DNA from: Sycon ciliatum
Taxonomy: Eukaryota > Porifera > Calcarea > Leucosolenida > Sycettidae
Direction: 5' to 3'
NCBI RefSeq assembly: GCF_964019385.1
Contig: NC_088655.1
Span: 26,726,584-26,790,583 of the forward strand
DNA length: 64,000 bases
Shown here in pieces: positions 46,558 through 58,853 of this stretch (position 1 is the stretch's first letter; each line of letters begins with the position of its first letter). The notes under the pieces were generated by a model that saw only the letters and a list, made by a program, of their open reading frames with translations, was not told the origin of the DNA and ran no database searches. The translations under genes were made by a program, and so were the position numbers.

Positions 46558-46601
46558 CTGTGCTAATGAGTCCACAAAGGACGAAACAGTTCTGTCCCCA
46601 G
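46558..46601 (+). ncRNA. Hammerhead ribozyme, two lesions
   Basis: Core CTAATGA (46563-46569), with A for the invariant G5. Stem II GTCC/GGAC, GAAA (46583-46586), stem III CAG/CTG and the GUC cleavage triplet are intact. Stem I pairs 4 of 5. G5 is essential in known hammerheads, so it is probably inactive. The repeat copy spans ~46490-46605 and matches ~2760-2912. Confidence 0.75.
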
Positions 46602-46628
46602 ATTGGATAGATAGATAGATATAGATGA

Positions 46629-46760
<132 letters not shown>

Positions 46761-48324
46761 GCAGCTGTCTTGGTCATTATCATCCGATGTATTCCGTGTG
46801 GCGTAGACCAGGTGTGCATTGAGAATCCTTTCACAAGGCATCGCAATAATTATAATTACGGAATTGGGCAGTAATGCGGTGCTAGTTTCACTCAGGTCAT
46901 GTCTGATATCGTTGGCATAAGAGAAAATCAGTGGGTGTACATCCACTGCACTTGCAAACTTGCGTGTCTCTCTTGCGACGAATGCACATGGTACTTGGTG
47001 TCTGTGTCAATTGGCTCATTCTGTGGGCGAGTGGTCACTGCCTGAGTTCAATGTCGGAAAAGGTAAGTAGCTCTAGAGTGCAGTATAGAGAAAATTATGC
47101 CAAATACGCGGTCATTAGGAGAGACTATACCAGCAACTTCGACTCATATACTTCAATATCTAATTGGATCTGTATAGAAGACGCTGCTCAGTGGTATTGG
47201 AGTTGTGGTTGATCAACAGCGTATCTTTTAGGTACATGTGGCATCCATTGGTCTTGTGTGAGTGACACTAGGCATGAAACCGGACAACATTGGTGAAAGG
47301 TTTCATTACCAAATAACTTGATTGGTTTGCCATTTAGCTTCCTGTGTGGCGTCACATCGTTTCCGTGGACTGGTTTAGATTCTTGCCCACGTTTCCAGGA
47401 GTCCAGCCAATTAATAGCAGCCGAAGCTATTTGAATAGCCAGATTATGTCTTCTTATCTGCTCTGCACTCCATCCGCTTGCATCAGTAAGCAATGCAAAC
47501 ACGTTGTCCCCTGCACAGGCACGTGACTTCTGCAGGGAATTCCGGGAGAGCGTAAAGTGGCAGGACGAATTACCGTGAAGTTGCCACATGATCTGAGTAC
47601 AATCGTAGCACATCAAGTCTTGACACTACTAGTACTTGTGACATGACCAATTCTGCTATGCTCTAATGCAGACTAGCAATAAGAGGCATTTGTCAGATAC
47701 TAGTAACCATGAGGTACTGAGATGATTCTCTTCGGCAAGCCACCCACTCTGCAAAAAAATGCGCCAAAATTAATAATCTGTCATCTGCCTGCTCCAACTT
47801 GACTGTCCTCCTGACAAGTGAAAACCGCTGGCGTTGTCCGGCCATAAACACCATTATTGGCATCAATCCAACGCATTAATCCAACGCCTTCGTTGCTCCT
47901 CATCTCTGCAGCTCATACCAATAGGTCTGGCACGTCGAAAAACTAACATACTCGGAGCTATAAGCTACATTTTCAGAGACAGGGAGTTGCAAATGGCAAG
48001 AAACCCAGCTTCCCTTCACCTTTGGCATCACGAGCAATGACCATTTATCAGCCAGCAATGTTTTACTATAGTCTGTTTCAAAAAGATTAGCAATCAGGTT
48101 TTGGTCTTAAAAAGTATGAAGATAAGGGAAAATTGGACAACGAAGTACATAAAAGGGCTGGTTAGGGCACGGCAAATTGTTCTGTGAAGGTTTCGGAACA
48201 ATTGGACCAGCCGTTAAGGAGTTAGAATTTCGGCCAGGTTTCCGGCCTTTTCCCATGGTTTGCAATTTGCCCTGGAAGCCAGTATCGATTTTTCTATCAA
48301 AACCCACGATTTATCTTTTCCTTT

Positions 48325-48420
48325 CTGGCCTTGTGGTTATGGATGCTGTCTGCTGACCATGAAGTTGTGAGTTCAAATCCCAACCTATCTTCAACTCACA
48401 CTTTTTTTCATTGTTTTTTG
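48325..48420 (+). repeat. tRNA-related SINE remnant
   Basis: CCTTGTGGTTATGGATGC, then a B-box-like GAGTTCAAATCCC and a T-rich tail. It lies in the ~1-kb insertion of the right arm of the 8-kb element. Confidence 0.5.
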
Positions 48421-48867
48421 GTGATCAAGCAGACTTGTCATGTTGTTGTTCACGATTGTTGTTGTTGGAGCTCCCGCATCCTCCCGAATTAACTGACACT
48501 TGACTGGCTCACGCCATGTGAACACACCCACAACACTGAAACGGTGTGAGTGAATACGGAAGTCATTGCGCTGTAGCTACGTGTTGAATACACCGGCACA
48601 TCGATCGATCGATTTCTTTTTGAGAATTATTTTAGTATTTCAAGATCGCCAATATATTTGAATTTAGAAGTCAACGCCGTCTTCTATCAGCTTCCACAGG
48701 CGTCTGCTTTTCTCAAAATGTTGTCGAAGTCATATGGTGAGAGTAAATTGCATCGCAGCTCAAAGAAACTATTTGGTCACAAAACATATTGGGACCCATG
48801 CCGCTCGTCAGCCTTGGCATTTACTACACTTTCGACATGGCCTCTCTGACTCCATAATCGATACGAG

Positions 48868-48898
48868 CAAGAGTACAGAACCTGTTTATCTACTCTTG
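48868..48898. mobile_element. 31-bp micro-element with 7-bp duplication
   Basis: CAAGAGTA...TACTCTTG with a 15-bp centre. ATACGAG is duplicated exactly at 48861-48867 and 48899-48905. The tips are those of the MITE at 11293. Confidence 0.75.
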
Positions 48899-49417
48899 AT
48901 ACGAGGAAGAACTCGTTTGTTGTGAACCAGACGACTGACGACTGTACCGACATCGACCTGAGTGAGTTGTCATTTTTCATGCTTTCGCGCGGAATATTTC
49001 TTCGAGTTCACAGTGAGTTTTTCCAGGCAGCGCTCGAGCGCTCATACGGTAAGACGGCAAACTCCCCGGGCGATCACCAGGATTGCTAATCTTTTTGAAA
49101 CTGACTGTAGAGCAAAGGCGCTGGCGGGAACAGAAACAGCAACGTTTCTTTCTCAGCAAAAAACAAATAAAAAGGAAAGGAACAAAAAAGGATCAACACC
49201 AGGGATTCGTCCATACCCGGTACCCAGGCCAGGTGTGTACTACAGTACCCCTGGAAAGGCTCTTGCAGATTGCAGTACAAAAGCCACGGCCAAGTGTCCC
49301 ACTGAGGTGCGGTCGCTTGCCCGGACCGCTGGGACGCGGACACCTACGAAGAGCTAGCCTGTGACGTTTATTTTTTATGACAGAAAATCCGCAAAAAAAG
49401 TTGGGCTTGTCCCTTTA

Positions 49418-49831
49418 AGCGGGATTCACAGAAGCTTTTTTGCGATGCGATACGCGATGCGACGCGATCTGCGATGGATGCGTGCGATGCGAACTCGCGA
49501 AATACCATTCACAGAAGAAGTCAGCGATGCGACAAAGTTTTGCTGATTTGGGTACGTCACCATGATATTCGCGCGGTTTGACACAACTTGTAAAAATTTA
49601 TAGGCAACTCTTGCACCTTTGTACAACTTTGCTGTAGAAAAGGTCAAAATCGTACACCAAATCGCTTGTCGCATCGCATCGCATCGCAAAAGTTGAGCCA
49701 AGCTCAACTTCTGCGATGGCCCAGTTGCGGCAGTTGCGTGGGCCGCGACATGGCTGCGATTTGGGGTTTTCCCGGTTTCGCGCCTGTCGCATCGCGTGTC
49801 GCATCACAAAAAAGCTTCTGTGAATCCCGCT
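49418..49831. mobile_element. Harbinger-like MITE, AGCGGGATTCACAG ends
   Basis: AGCGGGATTCACAGAAGCTT and its inverse. Flanks TTA and TTC could be a decayed 3-bp duplication. The interior is repetitive GCGATGCGA. It abuts the end of the 8-kb element. Confidence 0.85.
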
Positions 49832-49994
49832 TTCAGCCTTTCGCATGCGAAACGACTTTTTCTCGAAGCTATTTGAATTTTATACTATAGTACCGTACCG
49901 TATATGCAGCTCAGTCTCAAGCAGGGGGCTGTAAAATTACTACTCCCTGTAGTGAAATGCGTACTGAGAAAAGAGAAAGTTACTTTCGCAAATA

Positions 49995-50412
49995 GAGAGG
50001 TTCCGGGGTACGATTTTCCGTGCCAAAATCCGTATGGGCGCTACGGATTTTTTCCAGGCGTGCTCCATACGATTTTTCGGCACGAGAATCCGTGTGGACT
50101 GGCTTTCATACGAACCATGCTTCGTATGGAGATTTTGCGTCATCGGGTGCAGAAAGATTTTTCGCGTACAAATTTGGTGCGAGAAACATCGATTTTTCGC
50201 GGGAAGTTTTGATTTCGGTACAAATTTTCAAAATAAAAGCATAGCGCGGGAATGTACTATTAATGTGACGTGTTTGCGATCGTAACCTAGGCAATGACGG
50301 CAAACACATAAGTTCCGTACCCCGGAACTTTTCACTGCTCGAAAACGACGTATAAAAAATCCGTAGAGCCTCCACGGATTTTGGCACGAAAAATCGTACT
50401 CCGGAACCTCCC
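49995..50412. mobile_element. MITE with GAGAGGTT ends, type C
   Basis: GAGAGGTTCCGGGGTACGAT, with the inverse ending ATCGTACTCCGGAACCTCCC. TA on both sides. Interior AAAATCCGT/ACGGATTTT words are repeated several times. Confidence 0.85.
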
Positions 50413-50617
50413 TAATCACTGCAACTTACTTCGCGTCCAAGTTTTCGAAGTTTCGACCTTTGTTTCTGTACTCATTCCCAGACTCGAATTTTCTTTCGAA
50501 CTTTCGCGTTGCTAAAACGTCCTTACTATCAATATCACTACTACTTGTAAATGATTACAAGTAATTGCAGTGATCTGGTGATTGAATAAAAGTCTGCTGT
50601 GGCCGTAGATCTACCAT

Positions 50618-50651
50618 CAAGAGTACATAACCCTGGGGTTATGTACTCTTG
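50618..50651. mobile_element. 34-bp micro-element with 7-bp duplication
   Basis: CAAGAGTACATAACCC, TG, then the perfect inverse. CTACCAT is duplicated exactly at 50611-50617 and 50652-50658. The 16-bp arms equal the outer arms of the MITE at 11293. Confidence 0.85.
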
Positions 50652-50857
50652 CTACCATGTGGTTGTTGGTGTAATCGCGCTAAAGGGTCTTTGAAGAGTA
50701 CCATTTTTGGATGGTAGGTGGGAACTCTTGGTACAAGAATGTTGGACTTTGAACTGATGTACAGATGCCCTTTTATGACTACAACTACTAGACTAGGCAC
50801 GTGGCATGTATGAACTATAATAAACACATGCATGGTGCGTCGTGCATATAAAAAATA

Positions 50858-50984
50858 TATGGCTGATTGAATGCCCTAGTGCGTAGCCCTCGGTCGTGCA
50901 CCGTAGCCCGCGGGTTGCGCAATTGCGGCCTTTGGACTACGGTGCACGACCTCGGGCTACGCACTAGGGCATAAATCAGCCATA
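50858..50984. repeat. Modular palindrome, ~53-bp arms
   Basis: TATGGCTGATT, ATGCCCTAGTGCGTAGCCC and CGTGCACCGTAG, then the GCGCAATTGCG centre, mirrored. Almost perfect pairing. Confidence 0.85.
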
Positions 50985-51490
50985 ATGCCCTCCGTAGATC
51001 TACGATGTGTTGTTTATATACTTATTTTACTTCACCAGAAGCACAGGCAGAATCTGCCTTCCCACTGGGCGTATTGCCACAGGTCTCGCAAAATGAAGTT
51101 ACATGTACAGTGTTCATCAATCTCCGTTCACAACTTTCTTGATACATTGTACATCAATCTCCGTTCACAACTTTCTTGCTACATTGTACATAAGTGTACA
51201 TGCCTGTACTTATTGCTTTCGTAGTATTTGGCCGGCCGTGCTCATCTCCCTGAGACCTACATTGGACGAGTACAGGTTAGTGGTCAAATGTGCTGCATAG
51301 TTGCTGAATTTGTTGTTGAATTTTGTATAAAGTCGCAACACAAACAGGCGATGGCGCCTTCTTTTATACATGTGAGCGACATGACAGATTTAATAATACA
51401 TGTAATGGGTAGCGAGGAGAAAAATCACAAGTGAAAGAAGTCACGGAAGGTAACTGAATATGTTGCAGATAGAACTGCGGGAAAAAGAAC

Positions 51491-51700
<210 letters not shown>

Positions 51701-51744
51701 GCAGAACATTAGGTACCAATAGGATAGGACCGATTTATCCCGTG

Positions 51745-53620
51745 CAAGCAATACACTACAACACCCTCTGACCCTCCGTGGTGGAACCCAGAATGTCTGG
51801 ATGTTACAGTAGTAGTTCTCAAGAAACAGGCCTGGTGGCGCTGGAGGAGATTTCCATCTTCTGAGCCTCTGAAGCAGACATTTTTGCAATGAGTCAACCA
51901 TGCCTCAACTGTGATGGACAGGGCCCGCCTAGCTTGGGAACGGTGTGTCCAGGCTAAGCTCTGTGTGGGCAATCTGCGTGACAAACAGTGTTGGTCGGTG
52001 ATGAAATCAGTCGCTGATGTTAAGCGCTCCTCTGATATCCCAACCCTGATTGATGCGCATGGGCAGGAATGCGCAACCAACCTGGCAAAGGCAAACTGCT
52101 TTGGCTCTTTCTTTCCAAGAAATGCAGTCTTGCCTCCGACATCTCAGTGGACAGCCTGCATGCTGCCTCTGGCAACAGTGAAACTCCAGCAGTCACAAGG
52201 ATCCATTTCGGGTCTGACACAGTAAGACGACATCTGGCAAGACTCGCCGTGACTCATCCAAAGCCACTGGACCGGACAATATCCCAGCTAGGGTACTCAA
52301 GGAATGCGCGACTGAGCTTGCAGGGCCCCTAGCAAGCCTCTTATCCCTGTCTTTCAATACTGGCCACCAACCACAGGCATGGAAGGTTGCCCGAGTAGTT
52401 CCAGTATACAAAAGTCCTCCAAATCCGCTGAAAAGAATTAACGACCAGTCTCGCTGCTCTCTATATGTTCCAAAGTAATGGAATCCATCATCAGCCGCCA
52501 GTGAATGAACTTTCTGGAGGGACAAAGCCTCCTGTCACCAGGCAATTTGGCTTTCGCCGAGGTCTAGGTCTATCCGATCTACTTACGGGACTACCCCACA
52601 AGTGGTCGGTCACATCTGGCCTTGGTGGATCTGTGGATGTGCTTGCTGCCGACCTCGCCGGGGCTTTTGACAAAGTTTCCCACGCAGGTGTACTGCACAA
52701 GTTGCAGAACATCGGTGTGAAGGGCGCCCTCCTGGACTGGCTTAGAGACTACCTAACAGGCCGTTTGCTGGAAGTGGTCATTGGCGGCAAGAGCTCCGAT
52801 CGCTATCCGATCTCTGCAGGTGTGCCACAAGGCAGCATCCTTGGACCGTCCCTGTTCCAAGTAGTTGTAAATGATGCTGATAGCTGCCTGGCTCCAGGGT
52901 CTGAAATGGGAACATTTGCAGACGGCACCACGCTGTATGCCTGCGTCAAAACACGCGACGATGCCATACACCAAGCTGACAGTCTCCAAGCTTCCGTCAA
53001 TGCGTTACATGCATGGGGAACAAAGTGGCATTTTCAATTTGAACCATCCAGGTCGCATCTCCTACGAATGTCCTGCCATCGACAGCCTTGGCCTATCCCC
53101 ACAATACTGAATAAACTTCGGAGGGGAGGTCATCCCACAGCAGCCACACCTGAAACTCCTCGGAGTTATGGTTGACTCCAAGCTATCCTTTTCCACACAT
53201 CTCCGGTCAGTTGCTGCCAGGGCAAACTCACGTCTTGGCCTCCTACGTAGAGCTGCTCGCGTTCTGGACTGCCGTGGCATACTGGCCGTGTATCACAGCT
53301 TCGTCCGGCGCATGCTCGAGTACGCTCCCCTTGTGTGAATGGGAGCTGCTCCCACCAACCTTGAACACCTTAACAGAGTGCAGAGGTGGACCCTCCATAT
53401 CCTGGGACCCAACATCTTGCTACAGAGCCTCGAGACCCGACCAGTGGCGACGCTGACTCATCTACAAGCTGCTGGGCCAGCCAGGTCCTCCTCTGCTGAG
53501 ATCCATGGTCCCCCCTTGTACACCATGTCGCATCTGTAACCCGGAGACAATGCCAACAGTCTGCTTCCCATCCCTACCAACTGGAAAATGTTCTCCCTCC
53601 AGGCGCTTCCAACTACTTAA
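51745..53620 (+). pseudogene. CR1/jockey-group LINE ORF2, 5'-truncated and multiply shifted
   Basis: Begins in the endonuclease-RT linker (WWRWRRFPSS, then ARLAWERCVQAKLC and KQCWSVMKSV). RT blocks follow across several frames: TGPDNIPARVLKE, RPVSLLSICSKVMESII, QFGFRRGLGLSD, LAADLAGAFDKVSHAGVL, and GVPQGSILGPSLF with FADGTTLYA where FADD is expected (second Asp replaced by Gly). Then come HLKLLGVMVDSKLSF and RRMLEYAPLV. At least four frame changes and in-frame stops break it, and a catalytic Asp is lost. It fades out near 53620. Confidence 0.85.
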
Positions 53621-53939
53621 GGCCGCAACCACACTACGTAAAAATCACAGTACACATTTTCATGCATATCTCAGTGCAAGTCGGTACGCAACCACACTAC
53701 ACTTTTCGGTCTGCATAGATGACGTTTTCACGCGACCAGCACGTGACGTTGTCGTACCAAAGCGCGTGCCATGCGCTGGAAAAGACCGGGAAATTCAAAA
53801 ACAATGCTGGTGCTGATGCTATGTACGATGACCCGGTACAAAAGCAAAGTTGTACACAGGAGAAGGAGCGCGAAAACGACGAAAACGACAAACGTGGCTT
53901 TCTACAGGGGTGCGCCAGTTGCTGAAAACCTACAAAGCG

Positions 53940-53983
<44 letters not shown>

Positions 53984-55268
53984 AACCATTTAACCTCACC
54001 TTCTATTGTCTTTTATCGCACTAATGCACCCTCTTCTTTTAGGCTATGGCGCGCAAGCCCACGTTAACGCCGAGACCATAGGTCGGTGTTGTGGGCTTGC
54101 CACACCAGCACAGGCTTACTTTTCAGCCCCTACTCTCCCTGCTGTCTTTTTATTGTGTATTCTGTTGTGTTTTCCCCTTCTGACGAGTAGGTTGTGTACC
54201 TTTTAGTAAAAAATTGGTCAGATAACATCTTACAAAAAAATAGAATTTATAGGAAAGAAAAAAGAACCAAGAAACTATAAACTTTTTTCTCGTTATTTGC
54301 TACTTATTATTATTATTAACCTCAACCAGTAATACAAGCTGGATCGACATTTTGTGTACACTGTATTCATGTAATGTAAAACTGTGGAGACAATGTGCAA
54401 TAAAACGATGAAACTATAAGTTACGCTATAATGTCCACTAACACCACCAGCTACTAAACAATCAGCTCATGCGATAATATTGCACGACACTGAACGACGG
54501 TACTGACTTTCTACAACTAATTGGCTAAGAGCTCTAGCACATCTTGGATGCGTACTCCAACAGCCTTCCAACTTGGAAGGTTTTAAGTTATAGAAATACC
54601 ATGAGGAGGGGAAGGTGAGCGCAACCAAGACAAGCACGAGCTGAAAGTCTCAGCTGTGAAGTACGTTGGCGGATGCTCATGCATGTCGATGACGATACTG
54701 GCAAGACCACTGGACAATACGGTTAAACCACGATTCAAATGAGAACGGATTCACCATTGGTGAACAGATATACGTCGCCTAAGTAGTCAAATATGCATGC
54801 GTTGACTGTTTGTATTTGACTCCTTAGAAGACTACAATAGAGTATAGACCTTAAATAGCCAGTCATGTTACATGACATTATACAATGGTTAGCATTTTGC
54901 CGTTCACGCTATTTTCGACGGTCGGCCAGCACCGTTTTTTGTGTGTGTAATGTGTAATGTGTAAATACAGTAACGAGAGCATGTGTATGTCCGCCTTACC
55001 ACCAACTTCTACCGGTACTAGTACTTTGAAGTATGATAGCAGAAAGTAAACAGAAGTACATGTACATGTACATGTATTATAGAAGACATTACCTCGGAGA
55101 CCTCGATCCTTTACTCGGTCCATATAGCATCAATAGACCTCCTAATCGGTTAGTAATCATACATGATATACCGGTACCTGTAGCTGTGGGACTTACTTAA
55201 AAAATAATGCTTGTTCCTGTGCCGGTAGGGCGAACCGGTTAACTTAACCAGCTACAGTGCATTCATGT
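53621..55268. other. No gene recognised; (CT)n and one hairpin
   Basis: (CT)n at 53944-53980. CAAGCCCAC/GTGGGCTTG hairpin at 54054-54099. CCGCAACCACACTACG appears twice (53623, 53686). No coding signal. Confidence 0.5.
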
Positions 55269-55275
55269 ACTATAC

Positions 55276-55304
55276 CAAGAGTTCATTATTATTATGGACT
55301 CTTG
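55276..55304. mobile_element. 29-bp micro-element with near-perfect 7-bp duplication
   Basis: CAAGAGTTCAT...ATGGACTCTTG. Flanks ACTATAC and ATTATAC agree at 6 of 7 bases. Further ACTCTTG words occur at ~55335 and ~55383. Confidence 0.6.
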
Positions 55305-55439
55305 ATTATACCAAGGATAATTGGAGCTTTTGTACTCTTGCAGTCTTGGAATTAACTTTACATACAGGTACATGTACTATACTCTTGATTATACATGTAC
55401 GTGTACAATCATGATGTCCATGTACACTACTATAAATAT

Positions 55440-55560
55440 GTTAGTTTGACAGCATGAAACAAGGTGGAGGCCGAGGGCGCTGTGTTCGGAAACAGTGACC
55501 TTACTACAACCTTCCGCGGTTGGCAGAGCCCCGGTCCCTGTTTCATGCTGTCAATCTAAC
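55440..55560. repeat. Fold-back element, 121 bp
   Basis: GTTAGTTTGACAGCATGAAA and the inverse around a GC-rich centre. AATAT lies on both sides. The tip word CATGCTGTCAAACTAA also occurs at ~12384. Confidence 0.75.
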
Positions 55561-56333
55561 AATATGCGTGAACTATTATAACAAGGTTTATCTAATACAA
55601 GTTTTGAACTAATCATTGGGTTATAATAGTGTACTACTAGTACCAGTAATATCCAGAGGTTGTGTACATGGTCGTGTACTGTGTACTGTGTAGTCTGCCG
55701 AAGCTACAACATACATGTACATGACGTATGTTGCTAAATCCTTGCGAACGTGCTCGATAATACTGTATAGTCTGTAATGTCACGAGGACAGGTGGTTTAG
55801 CAATGGAACGCGGCTGAAATTAGTGTTGTTACTCAGAGTCTGGTGGTTACAGGTGCCGGTACATGATTGTACAGTCATGTATGTTCTTGAGAGAGAATCC
55901 CAAGGATAATGTCCTTCCGGTATCCATCACGTACAAGGTGGGTGCTGTAAGAGTAGTGAATGTGGTCAACCACCAGTGGTGCGGAGCGGGCCGCACAAAC
56001 TACATTGCCTGTTGCTAAATCCTTGCACACGAGTTCGATACCACGACTGCACGAGCTGGACAGAGCCAAAACACACACACGTGTTTATAGCTAGCGAACG
56101 AGGCTGAAATGTGTACAATCAGCAGGACTCGATTCTGTGTGTCTGTAGTTGTGTCGATTCTGTATTTACACGACTGTACATGTACATGTAAATACATGGC
56201 ACGTCAAGTTAGACAAAGTGTCTGCACAAGGCAGAACAACACAGAGACCAAACGCTTTCTCCTTACTCCGAGTTTCGTGTTCAAACCCACTCATCAGACC
56301 ACAGGGCAAGTTATACATTGTAATTAGATAATA

Positions 56334-56506
56334 CACTCAAACCTCTTTAGGACGAACATCAAGGGACCGACGGGATTTGTTCGCAATAACGGGAGTTCTT
56401 CTTATCCATATCTTACACAGTGATTTATCCAATAGAGTTATGAATACTAGTTTGTCTTAGAGCGAAAGTTTGTTTTATCAGTGTTCTTTTTAACGAGGTT
56501 TCACTG
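56334..56506. mobile_element. TA-flanked MITE, CACTCAAACCTC ends
   Basis: CACTCAAACCTCTTTAGG with the inverse AACGAGGTTTCACTG. TA at 56332-56333 and 56507-56508. The tips resemble those of 2267-2745. Confidence 0.8.
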
Positions 56507-57126
56507 TAATTAGAAAGGCTATTGTAGCGAAGGCTAGTTTGTGTGTTTCTGAACATTCAAGCGATGCCAACGCGAATCCCGCGAATTATTATTATTATTT
56601 TTGTAGATCTACACGTGTTCTGCATGTCTCTGTCGCTTCGTTATGCACCTGCCACGTGCATACTTCAGGTAGCTATATTTAGCCTGGGGTCTATTGTACG
56701 TGTTCCGGTGCTGCTGCATACCTCAATAGTCAATAATAGTACATGTGAGAGGCGAGTTCACACCTCCGTAAGGCACCTCCCTCATGTCTCACATCCAACA
56801 CGAAGTGCATAAGTACAGCACTTGTCATACTGGTCCAAGTCAACGGTAAACTACAATAATAAAATGTAACAGTTCCCCTGAACCGCTTCTCGGAATGGCC
56901 TTTACAATTTACTGCTTCTGCAAGATTGTACTACTCGTGCTAGTAGGAAAAGACCAACATGTACATGGTGTAGCAGATTTGTGAATAAGACAGTTTGCAC
57001 TTGCGCCGGTTAGCTTTATGCTTTGCCCGCTGCTTCTAGCAGTTTGAGCACTCTCAGCGCTAGTACATCAAGCTGTCCTAATGTCTGTGGTTCTCGTAGC
57101 CATGGCTGACAGTTCCATCCTCGGAG

Positions 57127-57172
57127 TTGCACTGATGAGGCCTCATTGGCCGAAACAGTCTGGCTGTCTGCA
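57127..57172 (+). ncRNA. Hammerhead ribozyme, fully canonical core
   Basis: CTGATGA (57132-57138). Stem II GGCC/GGCC (57139-57142, 57148-57151) around TCATT. GAAA (57152-57155). Stem III CAG/CTG (57156-57158, 57164-57166). Cleavage triplet GUC ends at 57168. Stem I TGCA (57128-57131) pairs with TGCA (57169-57172). All invariant residues are present, so self-cleavage after 57168 is expected. It is a type I layout with a very short stem III, as in animal retrozymes and Penelope-like elements. The flanks do not obviously match the other three loci. Confidence 0.85.
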
Positions 57173-57179
57173 TCAATAA

Positions 57180-58770
57180 GACAGTTGAAAAAAGAGTTCT
57201 AGGCCGTAGATCTACTGGATGGGAGACGCGCCGACGAGAGGTCACGATTTGGACCCGATCGGGTTCGAGCCGTGACCACCAGCTGTACAGTACGGGCCGG
57301 GTAAAGGAAATAAATCGCTACACAAAAATAATAGGCCTCCTAGAGTCTATTACATTGTACTAGACACAATAGATCGATCTACCGAGTCTGTAGCAGACCC
57401 TGCCTCGCCCCATATGATCGCGCTCTGGTCAGTGTGGACATGTTTGTCCAGCCAGACACTGCCCAAATCTTGATACACGTGCGCTAGCGTTTTTGACACT
57501 GGCAGTCTGAACTCGGTAGTAAGTGACGTGAGTGCGAGTGATACTATAGTACTAGTAGGCGACAGTTCTGGTCCTCTGGACGGCCTACTCAGATGGGCAT
57601 GGGACGGGGAGGTCCTAGTTTGTCATCGTGCATCGAACAGCGGCTGAGTGGGCCAGATCGGGCAGATAGGATCGGCGTCCGTACTACAGACTACAGACTA
57701 CAGTAGATCTACAGGGGAGTACAGCCTGGACGACTTGCACACACATGCCCCATGGTTCCAGTAACTAATCACTTAGTTCGTTTGAAAACTGTCAGCAGCC
57801 TGCAACCCAATCATCATTTTCAGCGAAATCGCTCCACTTCTGGCAACAGCTCGCTTTTCTGTTTCCGTCTAACCTTCTCTCTAAACTAACTTCCTCGAGT
57901 CCCGAGGCTGAGCAACAGCTTTCCTGATCGAGCGCATATTTGGTGCAGGGCAACTGAGTGTGATTTTCCGCTTGTAGTCGCCTTCTTCTTGCATGCCAAG
58001 TAGATAAAATTAATACATGTGTATTGGTCCCGCGCCCAGTCGCGGTCGGGCGTGTCTGCAACTAACGTCCTCGTCTTCATCAGCCAACTGACCGCGTGGC
58101 CGTGGAGCACGTCGGTGTTGGAGTGATACATCATTCTAAGTCAGCTGCTAGCTGGCTGAACACGGACGCTAGTGCACTGGCCGTTGGTTGCAGCAACCGG
58201 TACAGAACACCGGCGCGCCAACAAGCGCGTTCCTCGTGCCGCTGCACATCGTGTCAGAGTTTCCAGTTGGGCTCGCAGGGAGAACGCCAGATCTGCTGTA
58301 CGCGCTACAGCATTCCTCGCCACGCTCTCTCACCTCTAGTTCTCTCGACCCACTTGGCGAGGAGCGACGCGAGCCAAACGCCAAAGAAGACCAGTAAGAA
58401 TTGGAATGCTGTCCTTAGGATAAGGCTTAGGAGAAAGCTTGGTGGTATCGCTAGTCGTCCGGCGTTAGCTGGGACTTCATAACTAAGCACTGCACACCAC
58501 GCATTGAAAGTCACCTATTCGATTAGTACTGCGGCTGGAACTTATATCCGCGGAGTTGTACGATTTATTTTACAAATTTCCCGCTTGGCCAAGGCAGAGA
58601 GAATCCAGCTAGCTCCTGGCCCTGGGTTCATTCATTTCTTGCAGTTCGACTTGGCTCCGGCTAGACCAACAAGCAGTCGCTCCAGTCTGCCTCTGGCCAG
58701 ATGAACAACCGCAGTTCGGTAGGCCTTGTGATTAATTACTTAGTGACATGTAAGGCGGATGGAAGACTGG
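57180..58770. other. GC-rich stretch, no gene recognised
   Basis: Open frames at 58096-58482 (+) and 58305-58514 (-, with a hydrophobic segment) overlap and match nothing. A B-box-like GGGTTCGAGCC lies at ~57260. Confidence 0.35.
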
Positions 58771-58775
58771 AGCCT

Positions 58776-58801
58776 GTGTGTGTGTGTGTGTGTGTGTGTG
58801 C

Positions 58802-58853
<52 letters not shown>

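Noticed and set aside
56270-56330. Minus-strand CTGATGAG...CGAAAC resembling a hammerhead
   Set aside because: Stem II is only 3 bp with a large loop. No stem III with a UH cleavage site and no matching stem I strand were found.
58305-58514. Minus-strand frame with a membrane-like segment
   Set aside because: It overlaps an equally open plus-strand frame, with no good splice support and no family match.
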